Source: QHXQ01 sp036389375 | GTDB lineage: Bacteria > Acidobacteriota > Blastocatellia > Pyrinomonadales > Pyrinomonadaceae | Assembly (NCBI GenBank): GCA_036389375.1 | Contig: DASVQA010000222.1 | Coordinates: 1 to 40,807, forward strand | DNA length: 40,807 nucleotides | Reading direction: 5' to 3' | Part shown: in pieces, positions 17,980 through 26,136 of the stretch | Position numbering within the stretch: the stretch's first letter is position 1 | Layout of the letters: every line of letters starts with the position of its first letter | Position numbers and translations under genes: made by a program | Notes under the pieces: generated by a model | Told to the model about the DNA's origin: nothing | The model's input: the letters and a program-made list of their open reading frames with translations, nothing else | The model's database searches: none

Positions 17980-19836
17980 ATGGCAAATATTATTTCGCTG
18001 ACGCTACCCGAAGAATTCGGGATCTATAGGGGCGCAAACAAAAGTTCGCTTCAGAATTTGGAGCCGTTGGCAAAGGTCAACATTTTTGTTGGCTCCAACA
18101 ACTCCGGCAAAAGCCGGTTCATGCGCCTGCTTTCGACCCACGAGTCGTATCAGATAGGTGTGTCCGGCCTTCAACTAGAAGATGTCAACGTTGGACTCAA
18201 ACGTGTTCTAGGTGGGCTAGAATCTTTGATGAAGAGGTACGGGTTATCTGAGGCCAACCGAATCAGCGTTCGTACAATCCAGCAATTGAAGAATTTGCCT
18301 ATTTCGCTGAGCACTACAACGGACAACTATGGCCAGTTACGGCAAACTCTGCAAGACTGGTCAGGCACTACGCGAATCACTAGTACTACCGGTGGTGTAA
18401 GTTATAGTGTCCGTGACGTGATGCATTCGCCAGAATTCCCTGAGGAAATCCGGAGGTTATGTCAGGAAGGTTTGAAGATTCTTAAGGATATTCCCGCACC
18501 CACGCCAGAAAACAACCCGAAAAGAGTTTACATGCCGATATTGCGCGGTCTACGTCCTCTTGATGACGAACACACTGATTTCTACGAGGAGCGGACCAAG
18601 CAAGATTATTTTCGGGATGCCTCTGATACGGCGAAACCGGAAGTCTTCTCAGGTTTGAAGCTGTATGGACGTTTGACGGATTTACTACTTGGAAGTAATC
18701 CAGAGCGAAAAATCATTGCACAATATCAAGAATTTATATCGGAAATTCTGTTCGAGGGACGCCCCATCACTCTTATACCGAGTCCAAAAAACAAGGTCGT
18801 TACTGTTAAAATTGGGAGAGAGAGTGATCGTCCCATCTATGAATTAGGTGACGGAATTCAATCGGCAATCATTCTTTCCTTTTTGCCTTTCGTAATGAAA
18901 GAACCGACGTTTTTCTTTATTGAAGAACCAGAGTCCCACTTGCATCCTGGACTTCAAAGAAAAATACTTGACTTCTTCTCCAAGGTGGCGGACCACAAAT
19001 TTTTCCTAACTGTCCACTCAAATCACTTATTGGATGTCACCATTGACATCAAAGACCTCTCAGTCTTTACCTTTCGCAAGCACCTTGACCTTGACTCGGA
19101 GGACGACGAACAGTCGCCCACCTTTACGGTTGAGAATGTAGACGCGACGCATCGGAGTTCGTTGGAACTTCTGGGCGTGCGAAATTCCTCTGTGTTCTTA
19201 GTGAATGCCACAATTTGGGTGGAAGGTATCACTGACCGTTGGTATCTCCGTTCCATGCTGAACTCCTATATGGATTATCTTGCCGCGAACGGCGACTTGC
19301 CGTTAAGGGCTGAAGAAGATGTCCATTACTGCTTTGTAGAGTATGGTGGTGGCAACATTACTCACTGGTCGTTTCTCGACTACGAAGAGCATCCGATTGA
19401 AGTCGAACGTCTTTGTGCGCAGGCAATGCTGGTGGTCGACCAAGATGGTAAAAGCAAACTTCAACGTAAAGAAGACTTACAAAACAATTTGGGTGATCGC
19501 CTTATCATCCTGCCTTGCCGCGAAATCGAGAACACGCTGCCTTACGAGATCATCAAGGCTGTGGTTCTAGAGTTCGAAAAGACACCGGAAAGAGACCTTC
19601 CTGATTTTGAACCGAAGGATTATCAGGATAAGTATCTAGGCCGCTTCGTCGAGGAAGAGATGTTAAAGGGCCAAAAACAGCGCAGGGGATCATATGCAGC
19701 GTCTTCGGGAACAATCAACAGCAAGGTGGACTTTTGCGAAAGAGCCATCAGGAAGATTCATTATGAGACTTTACCCGAACCTACACAGGCAGTGGTGCAG
19801 CAGATTTACCAATTCGTCTGCCAGATGAATACCTGA
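17980..19836 (+). CDS. OLD-like AAA ATPase with TOPRIM-type C-terminal domain
   Basis: A 618-residue protein. The ABC-type ATPase domain has Walker A GSNNSGKS (38-45), a degenerate signature (LGDGIQSAI), Walker B FFFIEEPESHLHP (about 309-321) and the switch histidine TVHS. The C-terminal half carries VEGITDRWYL (about 414) and VVDQDGKS (about 485), which fit the glutamate and DxD metal motifs of a TOPRIM nuclease. This is the architecture of OLD-family nucleases, several of which defend against phages; no gene for a helicase partner (as in Gabija) is next to it. It lies between plus-oriented attC 2 and minus-oriented attC 3, so it lacks an attC of its own. Confidence 0.82.
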   Translation: MANIISLTLPEEFGIYRGANKSSLQNLEPLAKVNIFVGSNNSGKSRFMRLLSTHESYQIGVSGLQLEDVNVGLKRVLGGLESLMKRYGLSEANRISVRTIQQLKNLPISLSTTTDNYGQLRQTLQDWSGTTRITSTTGGVSYSVRDVMHSPEFPEEIRRLCQEGLKILKDIPAPTPENNPKRVYMPILRGLRPLDDEHTDFYEERTKQDYFRDASDTAKPEVFSGLKLYGRLTDLLLGSNPERKIIAQYQEFISEILFEGRPITLIPSPKNKVVTVKIGRESDRPIYELGDGIQSAIILSFLPFVMKEPTFFFIEEPESHLHPGLQRKILDFFSKVADHKFFLTVHSNHLLDVTIDIKDLSVFTFRKHLDLDSEDDEQSPTFTVENVDATHRSSLELLGVRNSSVFLVNATIWVEGITDRWYLRSMLNSYMDYLAANGDLPLRAEEDVHYCFVEYGGGNITHWSFLDYEEHPIEVERLCAQAMLVVDQDGKSKLQRKEDLQNNLGDRLIILPCREIENTLPYEIIKAVVLEFEKTPERDLPDFEPKDYQDKYLGRFVEEEMLKGQKQRRGSYAASSGTINSKVDFCERAIRKIHYETLPEPTQAVVQQIYQFVCQMNT

Positions 19837-19854
19837 ATGGGGCGTGTGAAAGAG

Positions 19855-19957
19855 GCATAACGCCCGCCATCAGCCGCCGCGCATTCAACTGAAAAGGCAT
19901 CCAAGCTAGTGAATGAAAGCAACGCTATTCGCGCTCCGGTTGAATGAGTTGTTAGGC
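19855..19957 (-). other. attC 3 (-), mismatched arms
   Basis: Cores GCATAAC (19855-19861) and GTTAGGC (19951-19957). The right arm is of the aadA-like type (CCGGTTGAATGAGTT), the left arm of the other family (GCCCGCCATCAGCCGCC), so the arms pair poorly, although inner CATTCAAC and GTTGAATG still pair. It is the first minus-oriented site. Confidence 0.75.
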
Positions 19958-20548
19958 GCGTTCCGGATACGCGACCTTTTGCTCATTGACCACAACGTAA
20001 CCCGCTTGCTTAAGCGCCCGAACCACACTGGCGACCTCTTCCGGGGAGAGCAGCTTGTGGAAGTGAGACAGAATTGCATTCTGCAAAGTTGTAAGGGTGG
20101 CAGGACGAGCCTTGGCCGATACGATACGCTTCTTGTAGAAATCTTCGGCCCGCGCCTTTGGAGGCAGCTTAGCTGAAGACTTTACCAACGGAATTTCCGA
20201 AACCGATGAAGATCGGGAACAAAAGATCTTCTGCTCCTTTAGGTGCTTGATCAGAGGGTCAAAGCCCTTGTCCTTGGAAATGATATGGAAATAAGCGTCC
20301 GGATTGGTCGCAGATAACTTGCCTACGTAATAGGCAATGTGGAAATCTAGGGCATTAGGTCCGGTGCCGCTGATTTGGACATAACTGCCATTGGCACCCA
20401 GTGAATGGACGGCATTGACTATGGGGAAGTCGAGCCGCTTCTGATTTGTACCGACAAAGACCACAACCCGAAAATGCTCGTGCTTGAGCTTTTCAATGGA
20501 CTCAGGCTTCACATTCTCTGCGTCAATCAGAACAATGTTGGTGCGCAA
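19952..20548 (-). CDS. PIN/NYN-like ribonuclease protein with winged-helix-like C-terminus
   Basis: A 198-residue cassette protein. The N-terminal region (IVLIDAENV with D9, GPNALDFHIAYYVG, ISKDKGFDPLI) carries the dispersed acidic residues of PIN/NYN nuclease folds, which cut RNA. The C-terminal 50 residues (TLQNAILSHFHKLLSPEEVASVVRALKQAGYV, quoted in part) look like a winged helix of the LOTUS kind. The TTG start at 20548 has GGGAGG 5 bases upstream. The TAA stop is inside the core of attC 3. An RNase role is likely; a defence role is only suggested by the neighbours. Confidence 0.75.
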   Translation of the reverse strand: MRTNIVLIDAENVKPESIEKLKHEHFRVVVFVGTNQKRLDFPIVNAVHSLGANGSYVQISGTGPNALDFHIAYYVGKLSATNPDAYFHIISKDKGFDPLIKHLKEQKIFCSRSSSVSEIPLVKSSAKLPPKARAEDFYKKRIVSAKARPATLTTLQNAILSHFHKLLSPEEVASVVRALKQAGYVVVNEQKVAYPERA

Positions 20549-20567
20549 TCCGTGCCTCCCATTAAGC

Positions 20568-20653
20568 GGCTAACGCCAGGCATTACCCGCGCCCCCGCGC
20601 AACGCGCATGAGACACTTCGTTAAGGGGCGTCGGGTGCATTCCGCTGTCAGAT
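20568..20653 (-). other. attC 4 (-), degenerate outer core
   Basis: Core GGCTAAC at the left. The right core is GTCAGAT instead of GTTRRRY, and the arm reads TGCATTCCGCT where sister sites read TGCATGCCGTT. The central GCGCCC / GGGCGTCGGGTGCAT part is shared with attC 12 and 17. Confidence 0.75.
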
Positions 20654-20666
20654 TGCGCTGATGGGA

Positions 20667-21539
20667 TTAGCGAGAAAGCCGCCTAATCGCATAATCCCTA
20701 TCGAGCAATGGCCCCATATTCCAATTCCTTAGAAACTCAGGCAACGATGCCGCATTCACTATGAAAACCGTTCGCTCACGAGCTTTGTTAGCTGCCTCTA
20801 AATAGTAAAACGCACCTTGCGGGAAGCTTGTCGCCAAGCTCTTTCTAAAACGGATAAAAGGAACTGTCGTGATTTCAACATCTCCCGTGTCCAATGTACC
20901 ATCCGTGATTTTGATATTAGCTGGATCAAAGCGACAAACAGCAATCTCCGCATTTGTCACGATAGCAGGAAAGATGAATAAGCGAGCGTGAACAGGTTCA
21001 CCTAACGATTTCTCAATCCTTACCTCCTCTTCAGCGAGACCTTCGATTGATTCCAGCACCTCTGTCGCTAGGCTTTCAAGAATCGGCTGCTTCCTTTGCT
21101 CATCACTTGTGAGAATGCAAAACTCGGACTGAAGCGAAGCTGGCGTTAGATGAACATTGTCCCATACTCGAAGATCGCTCCATTCCTGCTCACCTGTTTG
21201 GCCTTGCCGACGCCGCCCTTCAACTTCAAAGCATGAAGCTAGCCCTGTCGGTTGAGCTTCTTTGTCTGGAAGGAGGAATACCCACCGAAGCTGCCGCGCA
21301 TCATCTGCTTTTATTCTTTTGCACTCAAGGACTAGACGAAAAGTTGAAAACTGTTCGTGTTTCAGCACGATGTCAATAAAGCCTGATGATGAATTATCAG
21401 CACTCGTCCAAGGGTGCTCGCGACTAGCTACTGACCAGTTATGCGACTGATGCGTTAGGCGAATTTCGTGCTCGACCTTCAATTGGAAAGGGAAACCCGA
21501 CTTGTTAATTTGTTTAAGGGTGTCCTCTTGGTTTGCCAT
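20667..21539 (-). CDS. Cassette protein with PD-(D/E)XK nuclease-like motif
   Basis: A 290-residue protein. The segment GFIDIVLKHE ... FRLVLECKRIK holds D56, E72 and K74 in the spacing and strand context of PD-(D/E)XK nucleases, as in many restriction-like enzymes. The rest is mixed alpha/beta without a second recognised domain. The ATG at 21539 is preferred over a GTG six codons upstream. It is carried as a single-gene cassette with attC 4 at its 3' side. The nuclease call rests on one motif only. Confidence 0.6.
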   Translation of the reverse strand: MANQEDTLKQINKSGFPFQLKVEHEIRLTHQSHNWSVASREHPWTSADNSSSGFIDIVLKHEQFSTFRLVLECKRIKADDARQLRWVFLLPDKEAQPTGLASCFEVEGRRRQGQTGEQEWSDLRVWDNVHLTPASLQSEFCILTSDEQRKQPILESLATEVLESIEGLAEEEVRIEKSLGEPVHARLFIFPAIVTNAEIAVCRFDPANIKITDGTLDTGDVEITTVPFIRFRKSLATSFPQGAFYYLEAANKARERTVFIVNAASLPEFLRNWNMGPLLDRDYAIRRLSR

Positions 21540-21595
21540 ACTCAACACAGTCCTCACGAGGCTATTCTGGTATTAACCTGCACATAGGCGAAGCA

Positions 21596-21708
21596 ATCTA
21601 ACGCCGGAATTGAGCGGCTGCCCGCCACGAAAACGCGACCTTAAAGAACTCACGCAACATTGATGAGAGGCAAGCTGGCGGGCAGTCCGCTCGAATGACT
21701 TGTTAGAT
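21596..21708 (-). other. attC 5 (-)
   Basis: Cores ATCTAAC and GTTAGAT. The long arms GCCGGAATTGAGCGGCTGCC and GGCAGTCCGCTCGAATGACT pair well, with an extra base in the right arm. At 113 bp it is the longest attC in the block. Confidence 0.85.
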
Positions 21709-21712
21709 GCGG

Positions 21713-23323
21713 CTATCGAATAAAGGCGATGCGCCTTTCAGGATAGTTGAAAACTACGGTGAACACAGACAAGAGTTCTCGCCCGACAACACCAGCTCCG
21801 CCCTCTCGGCTAAGCCCCGAAACCCTAAAACCTACCTCTGGATTTTTAAATTTGTATCCGCCAAGTTCAAACCATTCGATTGTTCCTGTCATAATCTTAT
21901 ATGTTCCGCCTGCTCCGGTGTCGGTCTCCTCTTGAACTTTGCGCCCTTCGAGCAGCTTTTCTTCGGCGATGAATTTATCGTAGAACGTAACCGTTCCGGT
22001 GTAGCCGGTGTCGAGTTGGAAGAGACCCTCACGATTGCCTTCAAAGCGGCACGTCACGGCGGGAGTTAAATCAATGTAAGAGAGTTCTCGCCAGCTGCCA
22101 CGGCTCAGTTTATAATTCTTCGGGTCATACAACGCGATACGCTTCCCGCCTTCTGCAACCTCGAAAACAGCGCGGGCAAAAAGCGGGTAGCCGACTAACC
22201 CCGCACGCTTTTCGCCGGGCGGCGCATTTCTGCCCGACAAATCCATCGCCAAGAAAATCGGATTTTTGTAAATGATTCTGCCGAGTTGGAAGGTCTTTCC
22301 TTGCCGAATCGTAACCTCTTCAATCCTGCCGTCCGCGCCTCTCGATTGTGATCTTCCCAGAATAGGCATTTTCAGTTCGTCAGCAAATTTCGTGTCAATG
22401 TGCATCGTGTCCGAGCCGGAATCGAAATGAAACCAGCCCAGATCTTTACCGTCCACGAGCGGGCGCACGTAGAAGTGTCCAGGCGAAGAGGCGGAAAAAG
22501 GAACGCCTTGCGCGACTTTCAACTGCGCCGGAAGATTATTGTCGAAAGTCGTATCGTCGGGCGGAGCGGGAGACTTAAATGGGTTGTCGGCGGTTTTCGA
22601 TATTCCCGCAATTGATTTGATTCTAAATTCGGAATCAGAGCCACGATAGTTGATGCTCGTGCGTTGCGGGAATCGGACGCCGAGCCTTTCCTGATACTCA
22701 CTAAACGTGAGCGTGTAGGGGCCCCGCTCGTATTCGACAATCAAAGTTTTCGGCAGCCAAGTTTCGCGGTCAATAAAGATTTTCGCCCCGACCAACCCGC
22801 GCTCAAGTTTCATCGACAGCGCAACCTGCTTTTCATTTGTTGCTTCAGGGAGGGTGGAAAAAATAAAGGGGGCATTTTTATCAAGCCACCAACCGCCCCT
22901 TACCCACGCCGGAATCAAAAGTTTTTCACGCAAGCGTTGCGGCACCGGTGTCGGGAAACCCGTGCGGTCGGGCTGCCAAGCATACTTTCCGTCGAATCCG
23001 AAAGGCCTGTCGCCACGCGGAATTGAATCTTCTCGAAACTCGCCTGACGAGCCGAAAGTCAAAACTCTGCCGCTAGATTCATTGGACTTCGCTTCAAATT
23101 CCTCAAGCACGAAGCCGCGGTTTAACCTTTTCAACTGGTCGTGATTTATAGCTTTGCGAACATTCGACAAAACTTCCGCAACGGTCAAATTATTCTCGTT
23201 TGAGGTTCGGGTCGTTTGCGCGACGGGAGACGAACAGGGGGAAAGAAAAAACGAACAAAACAGCAACGCGACAGGTTGAAGAAGCCAAACAATCAAAATG
23301 CGGGATTTTTCTCGGAACGTCAT
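21713..23323 (-). CDS. Exported retropepsin-like aspartyl protease
   Basis: A 536-residue protein with an N-terminal hydrophobic segment (ILIVWLLQPVALLFCSFFLS) followed by a possible lipobox cysteine (LSPC), so it is exported or a lipoprotein. Two aspartyl-protease motifs are visible: FHFDSGSDTMHID (about 304) and FQLDTGYTGTVTF (about 437), each followed by hydrophobic strands. Such duplicated retropepsin-like domains occur in secreted bacterial proteins. The stop lies 5 bases from attC 5. AGGATAAG precedes the ATG. At 1.6 kb it is large for a cassette gene, and its role is unknown. Confidence 0.8.
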   Translation of the reverse strand: MTFREKSRILIVWLLQPVALLFCSFFLSPCSSPVAQTTRTSNENNLTVAEVLSNVRKAINHDQLKRLNRGFVLEEFEAKSNESSGRVLTFGSSGEFREDSIPRGDRPFGFDGKYAWQPDRTGFPTPVPQRLREKLLIPAWVRGGWWLDKNAPFIFSTLPEATNEKQVALSMKLERGLVGAKIFIDRETWLPKTLIVEYERGPYTLTFSEYQERLGVRFPQRTSINYRGSDSEFRIKSIAGISKTADNPFKSPAPPDDTTFDNNLPAQLKVAQGVPFSASSPGHFYVRPLVDGKDLGWFHFDSGSDTMHIDTKFADELKMPILGRSQSRGADGRIEEVTIRQGKTFQLGRIIYKNPIFLAMDLSGRNAPPGEKRAGLVGYPLFARAVFEVAEGGKRIALYDPKNYKLSRGSWRELSYIDLTPAVTCRFEGNREGLFQLDTGYTGTVTFYDKFIAEEKLLEGRKVQEETDTGAGGTYKIMTGTIEWFELGGYKFKNPEVGFRVSGLSREGGAGVVGRELLSVFTVVFNYPERRIAFIR

Positions 23324-23372
23324 TATCTTATCCTCAGCTTAACAGTATATTAGTCAGTAAGTAATGGGAAGC

Positions 23373-23462
23373 ATCTAACGCCAGGCATCACCCGCCGCGC
23401 CCGAGCGGTCGCCGAAGATGAGAGCCTTCGGGTGCGCGGTCGGGTGCATGCCGTTGTTATGT
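23373..23462 (-). other. attC 6 (-)
   Basis: Cores ATCTAAC and GTTATGT, arms GCCAGGCATCACCCG and CGGGTGCATGCCGTT. The extra base in TGCATGCC puts the leading arm on the right, hence minus orientation. Confidence 0.88.
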
Positions 23463-23473
23463 GGCGGCCCAAC

Positions 23474-23932
23474 TTACTCTGCCCCCCGTATTATTGGCGG
23501 CAACTGAAGAAATGCCCGAATTAAGTCCCATCGATCTCGATATTTCTCCACATCTGGGATGTCTCGAAGATAGAGCTTGCCCCAATTCCCAGAGCGATGA
23601 ACAGCTTTCACAATTTCGACTGGGAGAACAAAGTACTCGGGCGGCAAGATTTTAGCCCTTCCTGTTTTGCTCCCACGATTCAGCCTACAAAACACAACGA
23701 AATCACAGTTGAAGCTACGTATAAGAAAACCCGGAGCATTGGTGCGCCACCGACTCTTCACTTGAATCTTTGCAGAGATATTACGCTCAGGATTGGTAGC
23801 GACGAGATCGTAACCCGGCATGTTCGTGTAAGTTTTATAGGTCGGGATTCTCTCAAGCAGGAGATTGCCGAGCACCAAGAACTCGGCCCCTTCAGATTCA
23901 AGTCGTGTCTCAAGACGTGGCATAGGTTTCAT
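23474..23932 (-). CDS. Cassette protein with PD-(D/E)XK-like motif
   Basis: A 152-residue protein. The block MPGYDLVATNPERNISAKIQ followed by VKSRW contains D42 and Q57-V-K59, matching the (D/E)XK core of small nuclease-fold proteins in which Q replaces the glutamate. The fold prediction is alpha-beta-beta-beta-alpha as expected. The ATG at 23932 was chosen because upstream codons run into attC 7. I can call it nuclease-like but not name a target. The cassette has attC 6 at its 3' side. Confidence 0.6.
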   Translation of the reverse strand: MKPMPRLETRLESEGAEFLVLGNLLLERIPTYKTYTNMPGYDLVATNPERNISAKIQVKSRWRTNAPGFLIRSFNCDFVVFCRLNRGSKTGRAKILPPEYFVLPVEIVKAVHRSGNWGKLYLRDIPDVEKYRDRWDLIRAFLQLPPIIRGAE

Positions 23933-23941
23933 TATTGAGCC

Positions 23942-24029
23942 ACATAACGCCCGCATTCAGCGGCGGCGACGAATCGCTAAATGATAAAAGGCATGCTCAC
24001 TCGCCGTCCGCTGCAATGAGTTGTTCGGG
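23942..24029 (-). other. attC 7 (-)
   Basis: Cores ACATAAC and GTTCGGG, arms GCCCGCATTCAGCGGC and GTCCGCTGCAATGAGTT, with the extra base in the right arm. It is followed by only 81 bases before attC 8, so its cassette carries no gene. Confidence 0.82.
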
Positions 24030-24110
24030 GACACACAACGTAACCTGCCAACTGGGATTACGCTTTTGCCCTCGCCTCAATTCAATTTTGCCCGCGTCTT
24101 TTCCGTAGCC

Positions 24111-24200
24111 GCCGAACCACCCGGCATCAGCGGCGAGCGCAAATCCAAGGTGCATGAGAGCGGCGCTGTGGCGCGCGTCCGCTGCATGCCGTTGTTAGAT
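24111..24200 (-). other. attC 8 (-)
   Basis: Cores GCCGAAC and GTTAGAT, arms CACCCGGCATCAGCGGC and GTCCGCTGCATGCCGTT. The left core matches the GTTCGG type seen at the right core of attC 7, consistent with joining at the same crossover point. Confidence 0.82.
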
Positions 24201-24620
24201 GCCTCTTTTGCGCTTCAACGCCTGCTCATACGCTTCATTCTCGTTATGTGCAATGAGCGCCATCACCTTTGCCGCTGTGCTCGTTTCGCCCGCGAGAAAG
24301 TAGCTCGTATCGCAGGCATATAGAAGTTCGTTGTCAGCCTTGAAGAATCGCCATTCGACATCAACCAGGTGAATGCCGGAGCCGATGGCCTGCACGTTTC
24401 TGATCCGATAGTTCCAATCTACTGCCTCGATCTGTTCATAACGACGCATTAACGCATCCAAGTTGGCCAAAAGATGTTCTTCATCGGTCAGCGCAACGGG
24501 GCCCTTCTTCGTGAGAAACGTCAACGGCAAGCAGAATTTGGTTAATAACTTAGCTCGCGATTTTGCTCGAAAAGCTTCCGCATAATCTTGAAAGAATTGC
24601 TCAACCCAATTGGTCATCAT
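24195..24620 (-). CDS. NTF2/SnoaL-like cassette protein
   Basis: A 141-residue protein (MMTNWVEQFFQDYAEAFRAK at its start). The amphipathic first helix, the central LLANLDALMRRYEQIEAVDW and the closing beta strands (IHLVDVEWRFFKADNELLYACDTSYFL, quoted in pieces) fit the NTF2/SnoaL cone-shaped fold, used by small-molecule isomerases and binding proteins. The ATG at 24620 has GGAG 5 bases upstream. The TAA stop lies within the core of attC 8. The ligand is unknown. Confidence 0.65.
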   Translation of the reverse strand: MMTNWVEQFFQDYAEAFRAKSRAKLLTKFCLPLTFLTKKGPVALTDEEHLLANLDALMRRYEQIEAVDWNYRIRNVQAIGSGIHLVDVEWRFFKADNELLYACDTSYFLAGETSTAAKVMALIAHNENEAYEQALKRKRGI

Positions 24621-24641
24621 GACAACTCCGCCGGCGCTGGC

Positions 24642-24750
24642 GTCTAACGCCCACATTAACCGGGCGCGGGCGAGCGGCATTCAAGCCGCGCCGCAGGAGA
24701 AAGCATGAAAGCCATGCTATCCCGCGCTCCGGTTGAATGAGTTGTTAGGC
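24642..24750 (-). other. attC 9 (-)
   Basis: Cores GTCTAAC and GTTAGGC. The aadA-like arms are GCCCACATTAACCGGG and CTCCGGTTGAATGAGTT. It belongs to the phosphodiester glycosidase cassette on its right. Confidence 0.9.
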
Positions 24751-24804
24751 GCATAGCGTTGAACAGGCGCGCCCCGTCTCGTCGGTTGCCAAATGTCGGC
24801 CGAT

Positions 24805-25731
24805 TCACTTCGGGTATGCGAATAGTCCATTATATAGCGACCTGTCGCATCCGCCACTCGGCTTGTTTACGATGCCTTGCTTTGAAACGTACATAGTAGT
24901 TGAGCCACCTCCATCAAAGTTCATTCCTGATGCTGCTTGTAGCTCATTAATTAAAAAGCCCGCGAGAACATCTAATGTCATGCCGTCCGCCCCTGAATAT
25001 CTTCCGTCAACCGTCACCAGTAATACATGCCCTGCTTGATTCAGAGCCACCGCAGTGCGCGGGGCCTTCTGCTGATACCAATCAAATCCCTCAATAGTGA
25101 TATTCTTAACCCCGTTCGTTACCAGATTCGGACCAGCTCCAATTGCATCCCTGACTTCAGGCCAACCCTGGTAAGGAGCAACCTGTTTGATCATCGGTGT
25201 CCCAGATACCGGTATCCCTAAAGTCGTGCGTAAAGCACAATTCTCTGAGAATGCGTAATTGTTAATCTGTAGCAAGCTTCGAGGCAGAAAGGGCTGCGAG
25301 CAAGCGGCGTGCGGTGAGCCAGAGCCTGACCCGGCGGTACACAGGTCGTCCTGCCCCCTTGTGCCAGTGCAGTCCTGATAATTGCAGGCGAACCCGCCAT
25401 TAACTCCTGCAAGTGCATTTGTACGACTCCCCATAGATAGTATGGTCTCGTATTGTCCGGCGGGGCTAGCCATGACTGCTCGCAAAGTAGATTGCGCCGG
25501 GTCGACATCTAATACATTAACTACCTGATTCCCATAGTTGGAGCCTACGTATTTTCTTGACATCCAAACTACGCCGTTAGAGACGGGCGTACACGTCCAT
25601 TGTGCCGGGCAGTTCTGATTAGTGAGCGGAATTGAACTCGATGTAGCAAGACGTTGCGAATAGTTAAGGGAGATTCCTGAAAAAAGTATCAATAGTACGA
25701 TGATTAATCGTTTAGCATTCTTTCTCCACAT
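24805..25731 (-). CDS. Exported phosphodiester glycosidase family protein (NAGPA-like)
   Basis: A 308-residue protein with a signal peptide (MWRKNAKRLIIVLLILFSGI). The family motifs are in order: GVNGGF, GAGPNLV, APRTAVAL, VDGRYSGADGMTLDVLA and NFDGGGSTTM. Members of this family (DUF2233/NAGPA) remove sugars linked through a phosphodiester, in bacteria probably from cell-wall or surface polymers. The ATG at 25731 has GGGAGG 6 bases upstream; the frame continues 22 codons further upstream without a start context. It is a single-gene cassette with attC 9. Confidence 0.87.
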   Translation of the reverse strand: MWRKNAKRLIIVLLILFSGISLNYSQRLATSSSIPLTNQNCPAQWTCTPVSNGVVWMSRKYVGSNYGNQVVNVLDVDPAQSTLRAVMASPAGQYETILSMGSRTNALAGVNGGFACNYQDCTGTRGQDDLCTAGSGSGSPHAACSQPFLPRSLLQINNYAFSENCALRTTLGIPVSGTPMIKQVAPYQGWPEVRDAIGAGPNLVTNGVKNITIEGFDWYQQKAPRTAVALNQAGHVLLVTVDGRYSGADGMTLDVLAGFLINELQAASGMNFDGGGSTTMYVSKQGIVNKPSGGCDRSLYNGLFAYPK

Positions 25732-25854
25732 AAAAGGCCTCCCTAGCGTAAACGCCAAAGATAGAACTGAATTAAGACCGACGAGCAAGTTATGCACGCG
25801 TCAGTCTCAGGCAATAATACCACTGGAAATTGTTCCCACCTGCATTGAGAAGCG

Positions 25855-25944
25855 GCCCAACGCCCGGCATCAGCGGGCGCGGCGAGCGATTGACGGAGCG
25901 TGACAACGTTCGTGTCCGCGCTCCGCTGCAGGCCGTTGTTAGGC
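25855..25944 (-). other. attC 10 (-)
   Basis: Cores GCCCAAC and GTTAGGC, arms GCCCGGCATCAGCGGGCG and GCTCCGCTGCAGGCCGTT. Only 90 bases separate it from attC 11, so its cassette has no gene. Confidence 0.88.
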
Positions 25945-26034
25945 AGCGCTGGCTAGACCACCCTACAAGCAGCGCCTATGCTTTGCCTATTCAACGGACA
26001 GCAGCCCCTCCATCACGTTCCTTCAATTGTGCGC

Positions 26035-26136
26035 GGCTAACGCCCGAATTAACGCGGCGGGAAGCATTGAGAGAAGCATTCAACCTTGCGCATGTCATCC
26101 AAGCTATTTCCGCTCGCATTGAATGAGTTGTTAGGT
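26035..26136 (-). other. attC 11 (-)
   Basis: Cores GGCTAAC and GTTAGGT. The aadA-like arms are GCCCGAATTAACGCGG and CTCGCATTGAATGAGTT. Its right core supplies the TAA stop of the shifted-frame tail of the SIR2 gene. Confidence 0.9.

Noticed and set aside
25830..26126. Open frame of 98 codons across attC 10 and 11
   Set aside because: It consists mostly of attC sequence; no ribosome binding site and no protein-like composition.
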